NCBI GenBank assembly: GCA_030426605.1
Contig: JAUHXM010000010.1
Coordinates: forward strand, 1-53,182
Source of the DNA: Phycisphaerae bacterium
GTDB taxonomy: Bacteria > Planctomycetota > Phycisphaerae > Phycisphaerales > UBA1924
Direction: 5' to 3'
Length of the DNA stretch: 53,182 bases
This document shows positions 15,888 through 25,284 of the stretch, one piece after another. The translations under genes were made by a program, and so were the position numbers. Position 1 is the first letter of the stretch; every line of letters starts with the position of its first letter. Below the pieces are notes generated by a model. It saw nothing but the letters and a program-made list of their open reading frames with translations, made no database searches and was not told where the DNA came from.

Positions 15888-18242
15888 TCACCCGCCCAGG
15901 AACGCGGCGACGAAGCAGTCCACGTCGTCCACGTTGAGGGCTCCATTCCCGTCGCAGTCGGCCGATTCGAGGTCGCCGCCCAGGAACCCGGCGACGAAAC
16001 AATCGACGTCGTCCACGTTCAGCGACCCGTTGCCGTCGCAGTCCGCGAAGTTGGTGGGAGTCGGGCAGCCTCGGAATTCGAGGGTGACGTCGTCCACGCC
16101 CGCCTCGACGATGGAGCCGCTGCCCAGGTCGCCCGCGACGAAGCGAACGCGGAGCTGGTTGGTGAGCGACACGAAGTCCGCGACGCGGTACTCGCGGTAG
16201 GTCCAGGCGCGGTTGTTCTCGTCGTAGGTCTCGAGGGTGGTCCAGGAGCCGCCGTTGTTGTCGGAGATCTGGATCGCCATGGAGTCTTCGTTTGGCGCGC
16301 CTCCCTGGTCGTTGGAATACCAGACCCACGCGGTCAGGTATGCCTCGCCCTCGTAGGCGGTGCCATCGAGAACGGGGCTCGTGAGGGTGGTGTTGCCGCC
16401 ATCGATGTCGAACGACCCGATGGACGTGCCCGCGGCGGCCTGCGTGATGAAGCAGAGGGTGCCGGTGTTCGTGTGGTCGTCCTCGGGTTGGGCGGCGGTC
16501 GCTTGCGGATTGGCCCGCTCCCAGACGCCCGTCGTCGCGGTGTCGCCCGCGTCGCCGATCGTCCACCCGAGGTCGGTCTCCATCGTGTCGTTGAGTTCGA
16601 GCTGCACCACGGTCGAGAGCGCCGAGAACGGCAGGGCCGCGCCGGCGCGTGGGTATGTCACGCTGTTGCCGAGGGTCGATGTGGCGCTGAAGTAGAACTC
16701 CAGCGTGTCGCCGCACGGCGTCGCGGGCAGCACGCCCTCGAACATCACGCCCTCTGCGAGCGTCATGGGCGTGCCCACGAACGACCCGCCCGCGGCCCGC
16801 GTGTAGATCGTCGCGGTCGCGGGGTCGAGCGTCTCGACACCGTCCACGATCTCAACGCGGACGATGCTGTCGGCGTCCGCCGGGATGCTCGTCGGCACCG
16901 GGTTCGTCGCGACGTACGACATCGGCGTCGTCGTACGCTCGGCGAACAGCAGCGCCGCCTCGAAGTTCTCGCGCCCCGTGGGCAGGATCTCGACGGCGGG
17001 GAGCTCGAACCCGTTGAACCCGGTGTCACGCAGCTCGATCGTGAGCGACCACGCGCCGCGGTCGCCGTAGTACCAGTCGTCCGCGACGCCCGCGGCGGGG
17101 TAGAGCTCCCAGGACTGGATCGGGTCGTAGAACGCACCCTCCTCCTGCAGCATCGCGTTGCTCATGTCGGTCGAGAGCGTGTCGTAAAAGGTACGGTCCG
17201 GCTCGGGCGTCACGGCACCGTCCTCGTAGCCGAAGGGCCAGAGGATGAGCTGCGAGAACGAGTGGTAGTCGATCGATGCGGCGAGCCGGTCACCCAGCCC
17301 CGTCGCAAAGTCACGCAGCGCTGCTGTTTCGGGCTCGGAGAACGGCGAGGCCCCGCGGTAGGTCTCGGACGAGGTTGAGCCGGACGACCCGTCGCCGCCC
17401 CACTCGTACGACCAGTTGCGGTTCAGGTCCACGCCGTACCCGCTGCGCCGGTTCTTGCGCCACAGACGCTGGTTTGTCCAGGTGTAGGAGTACCCGTCCG
17501 GGTTGCATACCGGGATGATGCGGAAATCGACGGTGTCCACGAGGTCGCGCACGCGCGAGTCCGTGTCGTAGAGCTCGATGAGCTGGTCGGCGATGTACAT
17601 CACCGTCGCCGGGCTCACCCACTCGCGCGCGTGCTGCCCGCCCTGCCACAGCACGACCGGGCGGTCGTCCGCGAGGTTGCCCGGCTGATCGGGCCCCGTG
17701 ATGCGCAGCGCGAGGATATCGCGTGATTCGAGCGAGTCGCCAATGTCTGAGACGCTCACGATGTCCGGGCGCGCGGTCGCGAGCGTATTCATGCGCGCGT
17801 GGATGTCGGCGAGCTGCTGGTAGGACTGGTAGAACGACTCGTCGTACGTCCCCGTGCGGACCGCCGGGAACACGCCCGCCCGGCGCGCCCGCTCGTGGTT
17901 CTGGATCTGCGCCCACTCGGCGTCCACGAGCGCCTGAACGTCAGGGATCACGACGACCGGGTCGAGCCCGATCTCGCGCAGGGCCTTCTCGCCTTCGGGC
18001 GTCACCTGCACGTCCAGCGGGCCCACGCCCACCCGGTGTGTCCAGATCGTCTCGGCGATCACGCTGACCGCGGCTAGTTCGCGGGCACTGCCGGGCGTCA
18101 CCCGCACGACGCGGTGGCCGTCGTACCGCACCACCCCGTCGCGCTCGGCGAGCACGTCGATGCGGTCTGTCTTGTCCGCCACAGCGGGGAGAGACACCAG
18201 AGCCGCGCAGGCCGCGGCGGCGAACACTCGAACGTCACGCAT
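15888..18242 (-). CDS. secreted M14 zinc carboxypeptidase with dockerin tail
   Basis: A 784-residue exported metallopeptidase. A signal peptide (VFAAAACAALVSLPAVA) is followed by a propeptide-like region (about 25-140) and the carboxypeptidase domain. Zinc ligands are in GGQHAREW (His204 and Glu207), with NPDGY, DLNRNWSYEWGG and IDYHSFSQLILWPFG, and the catalytic Glu403 in IELRDTG. This is the carboxypeptidase A/B-like branch. Residues about 460-720 form beta-sandwich domains of the Ig/MAM-like type. The end is a GC-type dockerin-like pair: CDGNGSLNVDDVDCFVAGFL and a second copy. I chose the ATG at 18242 for its spacing to ggag; TTG and ATG codons just before are alternatives. The tail suggests cell-surface or complex attachment, but no cohesin is visible here. 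Confidence 0.85.
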   Translation of the reverse strand: MRDVRVFAAAACAALVSLPAVADKTDRIDVLAERDGVVRYDGHRVVRVTPGSARELAAVSVIAETIWTHRVGVGPLDVQVTPEGEKALREIGLDPVVVIPDVQALVDAEWAQIQNHERARRAGVFPAVRTGTYDESFYQSYQQLADIHARMNTLATARPDIVSVSDIGDSLESRDILALRITGPDQPGNLADDRPVVLWQGGQHAREWVSPATVMYIADQLIELYDTDSRVRDLVDTVDFRIIPVCNPDGYSYTWTNQRLWRKNRRSGYGVDLNRNWSYEWGGDGSSGSTSSETYRGASPFSEPETAALRDFATGLGDRLAASIDYHSFSQLILWPFGYEDGAVTPEPDRTFYDTLSTDMSNAMLQEEGAFYDPIQSWELYPAAGVADDWYYGDRGAWSLTIELRDTGFNGFELPAVEILPTGRENFEAALLFAERTTTPMSYVATNPVPTSIPADADSIVRVEIVDGVETLDPATATIYTRAAGGSFVGTPMTLAEGVMFEGVLPATPCGDTLEFYFSATSTLGNSVTYPRAGAALPFSALSTVVQLELNDTMETDLGWTIGDAGDTATTGVWERANPQATAAQPEDDHTNTGTLCFITQAAAGTSIGSFDIDGGNTTLTSPVLDGTAYEGEAYLTAWVWYSNDQGGAPNEDSMAIQISDNNGGSWTTLETYDENNRAWTYREYRVADFVSLTNQLRVRFVAGDLGSGSIVEAGVDDVTLEFRGCPTPTNFADCDGNGSLNVDDVDCFVAGFLGGDLESADCDGNGALNVDDVDCFVAAFLGG

Positions 18243-18527
18243 CATCAATCTCCGGGTCGGAATGGCCTCGTCCGTATCCGGAGGGCCGAGAATGTTGAGG
18301 GTGCCGGCAAAAAGAAAAGGAAAGCGGCCGGCGGGTCACACCACGAGCATACAGCCAGAGCCCCGAAAGCCCAGAACCTTCGGGAAACGTCGCTGATTGC
18401 ACACCATTCGCCGTTTCGCGGGGGTCGGTTCCGGCCTCGCTGGGCGTCCCATCACGCCATCCCGATGCCAACACCGGGGTTGCGGCGAAGCCCCTGTGCC
18501 CGCACAATCGGGTGCAGGACCGCCTTG

Positions 18528-20468
18528 ATGGGGACAACCGACGTCCATTCCGCCCCCTCACCCGAGCAACGCCGGGCGTTGATGCGCTCAGTTCTCGACG
18601 ACCTGGCGGTCCTCGAAGAGATGCTCGATCGGGGTTTGTTCGAGTCCGGCGTCCGCCGCATCGGTGCCGAGCAGGAGTTGGTCTTCGTCGACCGCCATTG
18701 GCACCCCGCGCCGATCGGGCCCGAGGTGCTGGCGACGATGAACGACGAGCGCGCGACAACGGAGATCGGGCGCTTCAACGCCGAGTTCAACTGCACGCCG
18801 CACGACTTCGGGGGCGGGTGCCTGAGCGCGGTCGCGGCCGAGCTGTGCGAGCTGGGGGCCGCCGCCGAGCGCGCCGCGGCGGACATGGGCGCGCGGGTCG
18901 TGCTGACCGGCATCCTGCCGACGCTGGGGCAGTCCGATCTCGGGCTGGAGAATCTGACGCCCAAGCCGCGCTACCGGCTGCTCAACGACGTGATTACCGA
19001 GCTGCGCGCCGGTCGCTACGAGGTGCGCATCAAGGGCGTGGACGAGCTGACGTTCCCGCACGACTCGGTCCTCGTCGAGGCGCTCAACACCAGCTTCCAG
19101 CTCCACTGGCAGACCGAGCCCGAGAAGTTCGCGCTCGAGTACAACATCGCCCAGGCGGTCACGGGCCCCATGCTCGCGGCGTGCTGCAACTCGCCCGTCC
19201 TCTTCGGCAAGCGCCTCTGGTGCGAGACGCGCATCGCGATCTTCGAACAGATCGTGGACACCCGGCGCGAGGGGGGGCCGGCGGAACGCGACACGCTCAG
19301 CCGCGTCCGGTTCGGCGAGACGTGGGTGAAGGACAGCGTTCTGGAGATCTTCAAGGCGGACGTGGCGCGGTTCCGCGTGCTCTTCGGGCCCGAGGAGTCG
19401 CAGGACGCGCGCGCGGAATTGGACGCGGGGCGGATCCCAAAGCTCCGCGCGCTGCAGACGCACAACGGGACGGTCTACCGGTGGAACCGCCCGTGCTACG
19501 GGATCACGAACGGCAAGCCGCACCTGCGGATCGAGAACCGCGTGCTGCCCTCGGGCCCGACGATCGCCGACGAGATCGCGAATGCGGCGTTGTGGTTCGG
19601 GCTTATGCACGAGATGCCGCGCCGGTACCCGGACCTCACCGAGCGCCTGGACTTTGCGCACGCGAAGGCGAACTTCATCGGTGCCGCGCGCCAGGGGCTC
19701 GCGAGCACCGTGCACTGGGTGGACGGCGTGGACGTGCCCGCCCGCGAGCTCGTGCTGGGCGAGTTCCTGGACGCCGCCCGGGCCGGGCTCGAATCGGCCG
19801 GCATCGACACGGGCGACATCGACCGGTACCTGGGCATCGTCCGCAGACGCGTGGAGAGCCAGCGGACGGGCGCGCGGTGGATGCTCGACTCGGTGGCGAA
19901 GATGCAGGGGCAGGGGACACGCGCCGTGCGCCTCGCGGCGCTGACCGCCGCGATGTCCGCCCGCTCGCGCGACGGCACGCCAGTCTGCGAGTGGGACCTC
20001 GCGGAGATCACCGAGTCGGGGAGTTGGAAAGAGAGCTCGCTGCGCGTCGGGCAGTTCATGACGACGGACCTGTTCACGGTGCACGAGGACGAGCTCATCG
20101 ACCTGGCGGCGTCCATCATGCAGTGGGAGCGCGTGCGGCACGTCCCGGTCGAGGACGACGACCACAAGCTCATCGGGATCCTGAGCTATCGCGATCTTCT
20201 CCGCCTTGTCGCGGACCCGAAGCGCGGGCGGGACGAGTCGATCGCCGTGGGCGAGGTGATGCGCCGCGACCCGCGGACGGTGCGTGCCGACACGCCCACG
20301 CTCGAAGCGATCGCCATCATGCGTGAGCACGAGATCTCCTGCCTGCCCGTGACGACGGCGGACGGCAAGCTGGTCGGGCTCGTGACGGAGCACGATTTCA
20401 TGCGCCTCGCCGGGCGGCTACTCGAAGAGCAGCTCGCGCGCACCGACGAGGAGCCGAGCGGTGGATGA
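18528..20468 (+). CDS. glutamate-cysteine ligase-like (GCS2) protein fused to CBS pair
   Basis: A 646-residue cytoplasmic protein with two parts. Residues 1-480 follow the GCS2 carboxylate-amine ligase fold: GAEQELVFVDRHWHP, EIGRFNAEFNCTPHDFGGG, VLTGILPTLGQSDLGL, TSFQLHWQ and HLRIENRVLPSGPTIADE hold the metal- and ATP-contacting acids. Residues about 505-640 are two CBS domains (RVGQFMTTDLFTVHEDEL; VGEVMRRDPRTVRADT) that usually bind adenine nucleotides. Fusion suggests activity tuned by energy state. The product could be gamma-glutamylcysteine or another glutamyl amide. It overlaps the next gene by 8 bases, and gamma-glutamyltransferase follows. The ATG at 18528 is the first with protein-like sequence; the open frame upstream to 18114 overlaps the M14 gene. 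Confidence 0.8.
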   Translation: MGTTDVHSAPSPEQRRALMRSVLDDLAVLEEMLDRGLFESGVRRIGAEQELVFVDRHWHPAPIGPEVLATMNDERATTEIGRFNAEFNCTPHDFGGGCLSAVAAELCELGAAAERAAADMGARVVLTGILPTLGQSDLGLENLTPKPRYRLLNDVITELRAGRYEVRIKGVDELTFPHDSVLVEALNTSFQLHWQTEPEKFALEYNIAQAVTGPMLAACCNSPVLFGKRLWCETRIAIFEQIVDTRREGGPAERDTLSRVRFGETWVKDSVLEIFKADVARFRVLFGPEESQDARAELDAGRIPKLRALQTHNGTVYRWNRPCYGITNGKPHLRIENRVLPSGPTIADEIANAALWFGLMHEMPRRYPDLTERLDFAHAKANFIGAARQGLASTVHWVDGVDVPARELVLGEFLDAARAGLESAGIDTGDIDRYLGIVRRRVESQRTGARWMLDSVAKMQGQGTRAVRLAALTAAMSARSRDGTPVCEWDLAEITESGSWKESSLRVGQFMTTDLFTVHEDELIDLAASIMQWERVRHVPVEDDDHKLIGILSYRDLLRLVADPKRGRDESIAVGEVMRRDPRTVRADTPTLEAIAIMREHEISCLPVTTADGKLVGLVTEHDFMRLAGRLLEEQLARTDEEPSGG

Positions 20469-21798
20469 GGCCGTGGCGGACGAGCACCGGCTCGGCGTGG
20501 TCGAGGACCGCGTGCTCGGCGCGTACGACCCCGGGCACGACGGGCCCACCCTCGTCATCATCGGGGGCGTGCACGGCAACGAGCCCGCGGGCATCATCGC
20601 GTTTCGCACGGTCCTCGCACGCCTCCTCGCGCATCGACCAGAGGCGTTCCGTGGGCGGCTCGTCGGAATCGCGGGCAACCTGGGCGCGCTCAACGACCCC
20701 GACCGGCGGACGCGGTATCTCGACGCCGACCTCAACCGGCTCATGACACCCGAACTGCTTGAGTCGGACGCCGACCTGGCGGACCTGCACGAAGCGCGGG
20801 CGCTGGACGCGGCGCTACGCGATGCGCGCGATCGGGCGCGCGGGCCCATGGTCGTGATTGATTTGCACACGGTGTCGTCGCCGAGCCCGCCGTTCGTGGC
20901 GATGTCCGACTCGCTGCCCTCCCGGGCGGTGGCGCGGCACTTCCCGCTGCCCGTGTTCCTGGCGTTCGAGGAGCACCTGGCCGGGCTCGTCGCGGACCAC
21001 GCGACAACGGAACTCGGCGCGGTCTCGATGATCATCGAAGGCGGGCAGCACGACGACCCGACGTCCGTCGAGGTGCTCGAGGCGGTCATCTGGACGGCGC
21101 TGCACGGCGCGGGCAGCCTGCCGATCGGCGAAGGGCCCGACCTTCGGACCGACCCGCGCGAGGTGCTGGCTCGGGCGGCGGGCGATCGGGCGCGCCGGGT
21201 CTATGACATCCGCCACCGGTACGCGATCCGGACGGATGACTTTGCGATCGAGCCCGGACGCGGCGCGTTCGACCGGGTCAAACGTGGGAAGACCGTGGTT
21301 GCGCGCGAGGGCGGCGAGCCCGTGATCGCCCTGATGTCGGGCCGGCTGTTCATGCCAAACCGCCAGCCGGTGCGCCGGGTGGGGGACGACGGGTACTTCA
21401 TCGCGGTCGAGGTGGGGCGGGCGTGGTTGCGTGTCTCGGCGTGGCTGCGGAAGCGGGCGTGGGTGCACCGGGCGTTGCCCAGGGTGCTGCCGGGCGTGCG
21501 CGAGCGCGCGGGTCACCCGGGCGAGTTGGTCATCGCGCCGGAGATCGCGGCGGTGTACCGGCGCCAGCTGTTCCACCTGCTCGGGTACCGGCTCGTCCGG
21601 TCGTCGCCGGTGCCCGGATGGTCGCGGCCGCGCCGCATCTGGCGTGGGGCGGCGGCGGTGCTCGGGTCGATCGCGTCGATCGTGCGAGGCGTGGGGCGCG
21701 GGGGCGAGCGCGGGGCGCTGCCCGAGGAGCGCCCGGAGGACTGGGTCGCCGCGCGCAGGACGCTCGATGTGCTCGCCGATCGCGACCGCGCGGGGTGA
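20461..21798 (+). CDS. succinylglutamate desuccinylase/aspartoacylase family protein
   Basis: A 445-residue zinc hydrolase related to AstE and aspartoacylase, M14-like enzymes that cleave N-acyl or amide bonds. IIGGVHGNEPAG holds the H-x-x-E zinc pair, the third ligand is in VVIDLHTVSSPSPPF, and ADLNRLM is the substrate-arginine motif. Residues about 290-445 are a C-terminal extension with a basic and hydrophobic character that AstE lacks; it may contact membrane or a partner. It starts with GTG at 20461, overlapping the GCS2-CBS stop, so the two are co-translated. That pairing suggests one enzyme makes and the other trims an amide-linked glutamyl compound; this is an inference. Confidence 0.75.
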   Translation: MDEAVADEHRLGVVEDRVLGAYDPGHDGPTLVIIGGVHGNEPAGIIAFRTVLARLLAHRPEAFRGRLVGIAGNLGALNDPDRRTRYLDADLNRLMTPELLESDADLADLHEARALDAALRDARDRARGPMVVIDLHTVSSPSPPFVAMSDSLPSRAVARHFPLPVFLAFEEHLAGLVADHATTELGAVSMIIEGGQHDDPTSVEVLEAVIWTALHGAGSLPIGEGPDLRTDPREVLARAAGDRARRVYDIRHRYAIRTDDFAIEPGRGAFDRVKRGKTVVAREGGEPVIALMSGRLFMPNRQPVRRVGDDGYFIAVEVGRAWLRVSAWLRKRAWVHRALPRVLPGVRERAGHPGELVIAPEIAAVYRRQLFHLLGYRLVRSSPVPGWSRPRRIWRGAAAVLGSIASIVRGVGRGGERGALPEERPEDWVAARRTLDVLADRDRAG

Positions 21799-21816
21799 TC
21801 GCGGTACGCTTCGGGT

Positions 21817-23700
21817 ATGAGCAAGACACGGAACGTGATCGGGTTGATCCTGGTGGTGGGTGCCGCGTGGGCGGCGGGGTGCGAGACGCCGCAGCAGCAG
21901 GGGGCGCAGGCCGCAGAAGCCGAGCCGCGGGCGGCGGAACCGGGCGACACCCCGGCCGTCATGCCGGGCATGCCCACGATGTCCGTCACGCATGACCCGG
22001 CCGCCGGGCTTGCGGGCGAAGCCGACCCCGCTCGGGCGATCACGGTCGCCGAGGGGTTTGCGGGCACGTTCGAGCACGGCGCCGTCGCGGCGGACCACGA
22101 ACTCGCGAGCGCGGCGGGCGCGGAGATGCTGGCCCGCGGCGGCAACGCCGTGGACGCCGCGGTCGCGTCGATGTTCACCCTCTCGGTCGTCCGCCCCTAC
22201 TCGTGCGGCATCGGTGGTGGGGGGTTCATGGTCATCCACCTTCCCGACGACCCTACGCACGGCGAGGTGACCACCGCGATCAACTACCGCGAGACGGCGC
22301 CCGCGGGGATCACGCCGCGCTACTACCGCGACAAGCCGCAGGGTGCGAGCACGCGCGGCGGGCACGCCGTCGCGACGCCCGGCTCCGTCGCCGGTCTGCT
22401 GCACGCGCTGGAACACTACGGCACGCTCGATCGGGAGACGGTGATGGCGCCCGCGATCAAGGCGGCCGCCGAGGGGTTCGTCGTCGATGAGCACTACGTG
22501 GATACGACCCGCGGGCTCGTCGAGCAGTTCCGCGAGAACGAGGAATGGCAATCACGGTTCACGTTTGTGTGGAACAGGTTCCTGCGCCAGGGCGAGGTCG
22601 CCGTGGGCGACCGGATCGTGAACCCCGAGCAGTCGCTCGCGCTCTCGCTGATCGCGCAGTCGGGTGGCGAGGCGTTCACGAGCGGGCCGATCGGGATGGC
22701 GATCGAGCGTGCGATCGTCGCGGAGGGCGGCGTCCTCAGCGCGGCGGACGTCCGTGGGTACAAGCCCTCGGAGGTCGAGCCCATGACACTCGAGGTGCAG
22801 GGCAAGACGCTCCTGGTCATGCCCCCGCCGTCGTCGGGGGGCGTCGCGATGCTGCAGGTGATGAAGCTGCTCGACGGGCGTGGGCTGCGCCTGGACGACC
22901 CCATGGACACGCTCACCGAGGTGCACCTCGTGACGGAGGCGCTCAAGCACGCGTTCGCGGACCGGGCCCGGTTCATGGCGGACCCCGACTTTGAGCGTGT
23001 GCCCGTGGCGCGGCTCCTCGACGATGCCGAGATGAAGGCGCTGATCCCAACGCTTGTCGAGGACACCATCCTCGGGCCATCGGCGTACGGCATCGGCCGC
23101 CGCTCGCACCCGATCCTTCCGACGGAAGACGGCGGGACGAGCCATGTCTCCGTCGTCGATCCGTTCGGCGGGGCGGTCGCGTGCACCGAGACGATCAACC
23201 TCGCGTTCGGATCGCTCGTCACGGTGCCCGGGTTCGGGTTCTGCCTGAACGACCAGATGGACGACTTCACGACGAGCTCGACCAACGCCTTCGGGCTGCG
23301 CCAGTCTCGGAAGAACGCGCCGGCGCCGGGCAAGCGCCCGATCTCGAGCATGAGCCCGACGATCGTGCTCGACGACGCCGGGGTCGCGATCGTCGCGGGC
23401 GCGTCGGGCGGGCCCCGGATCATCTCGGGGACGACCGAGGCGGTGCTGTTCGCGATGGCGGGGATGGGCGCGGGCGAGGCGGTATCGCAGCCGCGCTGGC
23501 ACCACCAGTGGATGCCCGACGTTCTGAAGCTTGAGCCAGGCGTGCTGCCCGACGCGGACGCCCGCTCCCAGCTGCAGGGGATCGGGCACCCGATGGGCGA
23601 GACCGACGCGGTGGGCGTGGTGCAGATGATCACGCGGGCCGAAGCCGGGTGGGAAGCCGCCTCCGACCCGCGCAAGGGCGGTCGGCCGGCGGGGTACTGA
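21817..23700 (+). CDS. ggt: gamma-glutamyltransferase, lipoprotein
   Basis: A 627-residue Ntn hydrolase that moves or hydrolyses gamma-glutamyl groups, for example of glutathione. A hydrophobic start ends in WAAGCE, a lipobox with Cys21 or so, so the enzyme is anchored as a lipoprotein in the periplasm or outer surface. The fold is clear: AADHELASAAGAEMLARGGN, GIGGGGFMVIH, the autocleavage site EDGGTSHVSVVD with catalytic Thr441, and SMSPTIVLDD and GASGGPRIISGT in the small subunit. All key residues are present. It starts 18 bases after the aspartoacylase-like gene, continuing the gamma-glutamyl group of genes. A proline/alanine-rich linker of about 60 residues after the lipobox is normal for lipoproteins. 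Confidence 0.88.
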   Translation: MSKTRNVIGLILVVGAAWAAGCETPQQQGAQAAEAEPRAAEPGDTPAVMPGMPTMSVTHDPAAGLAGEADPARAITVAEGFAGTFEHGAVAADHELASAAGAEMLARGGNAVDAAVASMFTLSVVRPYSCGIGGGGFMVIHLPDDPTHGEVTTAINYRETAPAGITPRYYRDKPQGASTRGGHAVATPGSVAGLLHALEHYGTLDRETVMAPAIKAAAEGFVVDEHYVDTTRGLVEQFRENEEWQSRFTFVWNRFLRQGEVAVGDRIVNPEQSLALSLIAQSGGEAFTSGPIGMAIERAIVAEGGVLSAADVRGYKPSEVEPMTLEVQGKTLLVMPPPSSGGVAMLQVMKLLDGRGLRLDDPMDTLTEVHLVTEALKHAFADRARFMADPDFERVPVARLLDDAEMKALIPTLVEDTILGPSAYGIGRRSHPILPTEDGGTSHVSVVDPFGGAVACTETINLAFGSLVTVPGFGFCLNDQMDDFTTSSTNAFGLRQSRKNAPAPGKRPISSMSPTIVLDDAGVAIVAGASGGPRIISGTTEAVLFAMAGMGAGEAVSQPRWHHQWMPDVLKLEPGVLPDADARSQLQGIGHPMGETDAVGVVQMITRAEAGWEAASDPRKGGRPAGY

Positions 23701-23736
23701 TTCCCGAATCCGACCGGGCGGGCCCTCGGAATACGC

Positions 23737-25062
23737 TTGGCTGTGACCACACTGCCCGCGGATCAACCCGAGTCTGTCGCCGAGATGTGCTCGGGTTTGG
23801 ACCGCGCCCGGGCGCGCCTCGGGACGGTCGTCGGCATCCACTCGGTGTGCGACTACTTCTCGTTCGTGCTCATCGCGCTGCTGCCGCTGTTCGCCACGAC
23901 GCTTGGGCTTACGACGGGGCAGAAGGCGACGATCATCAGCATCGGCACCATCTGCTCGGGCGTCATCCAGCCAATCGTCGCGTGGGTGAGCGACCGGTTC
24001 GACACGCGCTCGCTGGGCACGGGGGGGTTGCTGCTCGCGGTCATCTGCGTCGCGTGCTTCGGGCTTGCGCGCGAGTTCTGGCACCTGGCGTTGCTGCAGG
24101 GGCTGACGGCGATCGGCATCGGGGCCTTCCACCCGCCCGCGGCGGCGGTGGTGGGGCGGCTCGCGGGCTCCCGACGATCGCTCGGCATGGCGGTCTTCTT
24201 TCTCTTCGGCATGCTCGGCGGGATGGCGGGGAACATCACCGCGCCGCGCTACGTCGAGGCGATGGCCCGCTCGGGGCGTGGCGCGCCCGACTACGGCGCC
24301 GGGCTCATGGCGCTCGCGTGGCTCGCGATCCCGGGCGTCATCGCGTGCATCATCCTCGCGTGGGCGAGCCACAAGACGCCGCACCGGCACCACGCGGCCC
24401 GCGATCACCACACGAGCCTGGGCCCCGCGGAGCAGCGCCGGCGGTGGGGGGCCGTGGGGATCCTGTATTTCGCGAACATCATCCGTTTCAGCACGAACCT
24501 CGCGCTGGTCTACCTCTTCAACGAGTGGGCCGAGGCCCACACCCGCGGGCGCGCGGGTGTGGCGCAGCTCACCGAGACACTGGGTGCCGAGGCGTCGCAA
24601 TTGAACGGCTTCCTGCAGGCGTCCATGCAGCTTGGCATGGGGGGCATGGGGCTCGTGCTCGGGTTCACGCTCGCGCGCCGGTTCGAGAAGTGGGCGTTCG
24701 TCGGGTTCCCGCTCATCGGGGCGGCCGTGATGTCGCTCATGCCCTTCGCCGAGGGGGCCGGCGCGGTCTGGATGGCGCTCGGGCTGAGCGTGCTCTCCGG
24801 CGTCGGGTTCGGGAGCGTGATCCCGGTATCGATGGCGGTCGCGCAGCGGCTCCTTCCGCACCGTACGAGCCTGGCGTCGGGCATGATGCTCGGCGGCGCG
24901 TGGGCGTTCGCGTTCATCGGGCCCACGATCGCTGAGCAGATGCACACGCGGTTCTCGCTCGAGATCGCGTTCTGGGTGATCGCCGGGCTCCTGGCGACGG
25001 GCGGGATGGTCTGCCTGGCGTTGCCCGGGCGGCTGCTGACGGACGCGATCGACCACCACTGA
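23737..25062 (+). CDS. MFS transporter (fosmidomycin-resistance-like)
   Basis: A 441-residue, 12-span transporter of the major facilitator superfamily. The first half resembles Fsr-type exporters: IHSVCDYFSFVLIALLPLFA, then TTGQKATIISIGTICSGVIQ, VSDRFDTRS in the loop between helices 2 and 3 and IGIGAFHPPAAAVVGRLAG in helix 4/5. The middle loop is charged and His-rich (HKTPHRHHAARDHH). The role is probably drug or metabolite export, but the substrate is unknown. The start is either TTG at 23737 (cgga 8 bases upstream) or GTG at 23743; I kept the first for spacing. It follows ggt by 36 bases and could be in the same transcript. Confidence 0.78.
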   Translation: MAVTTLPADQPESVAEMCSGLDRARARLGTVVGIHSVCDYFSFVLIALLPLFATTLGLTTGQKATIISIGTICSGVIQPIVAWVSDRFDTRSLGTGGLLLAVICVACFGLAREFWHLALLQGLTAIGIGAFHPPAAAVVGRLAGSRRSLGMAVFFLFGMLGGMAGNITAPRYVEAMARSGRGAPDYGAGLMALAWLAIPGVIACIILAWASHKTPHRHHAARDHHTSLGPAEQRRRWGAVGILYFANIIRFSTNLALVYLFNEWAEAHTRGRAGVAQLTETLGAEASQLNGFLQASMQLGMGGMGLVLGFTLARRFEKWAFVGFPLIGAAVMSLMPFAEGAGAVWMALGLSVLSGVGFGSVIPVSMAVAQRLLPHRTSLASGMMLGGAWAFAFIGPTIAEQMHTRFSLEIAFWVIAGLLATGGMVCLALPGRLLTDAIDHH

Positions 25063-25159
25063 GCGTGTTTTCGGAACCGCGGCCGGCGAGACCCGAACCG
25101 GTTCCGCGGCGCCACCAGCACCCGGCACGGGGGGAGCGCGTGGGGCTCGGGGGGGCTTC

Positions 25160-25231
25160 GTGACATTCGGGTGACGCACACGTGACGCGGCTGTTGCGCG
25201 CCGAGACGCGTGACATTGCGGTGACGGTGCG
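25160..25231 (+). promoter_or_regulatory. 11-bp-spaced GTGAC direct repeats before the vWA/VIT operon
   Basis: GTGAC begins at 25160, 25171 and 25182 (each 11 bp apart), then again at 25210 and 25221 (11 bp apart). A weak match (GTTGC) sits at 25193, on the same 11-bp phase. Sixteen of the bases from GTGACATT onward recur between the first and fourth units. Such 11-bp direct repeats are the classical form of PhoB/OmpR-type binding sites. The first gene starts at 25285, and a regulator of that class is encoded downstream in the run. Confidence 0.55.
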
Positions 25232-25284
25232 CGGCCGAACATGACCGTATTCATGGGGGTTGTCACACCCCGAAGGGAGCCCCC

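Noticed and set aside
25072-25106. Hairpin after the MFS gene as a terminator
   Set aside because: Only 8-bp arms (cggaaccg/cggttccg) with a long loop and no T-run; too weak to call.
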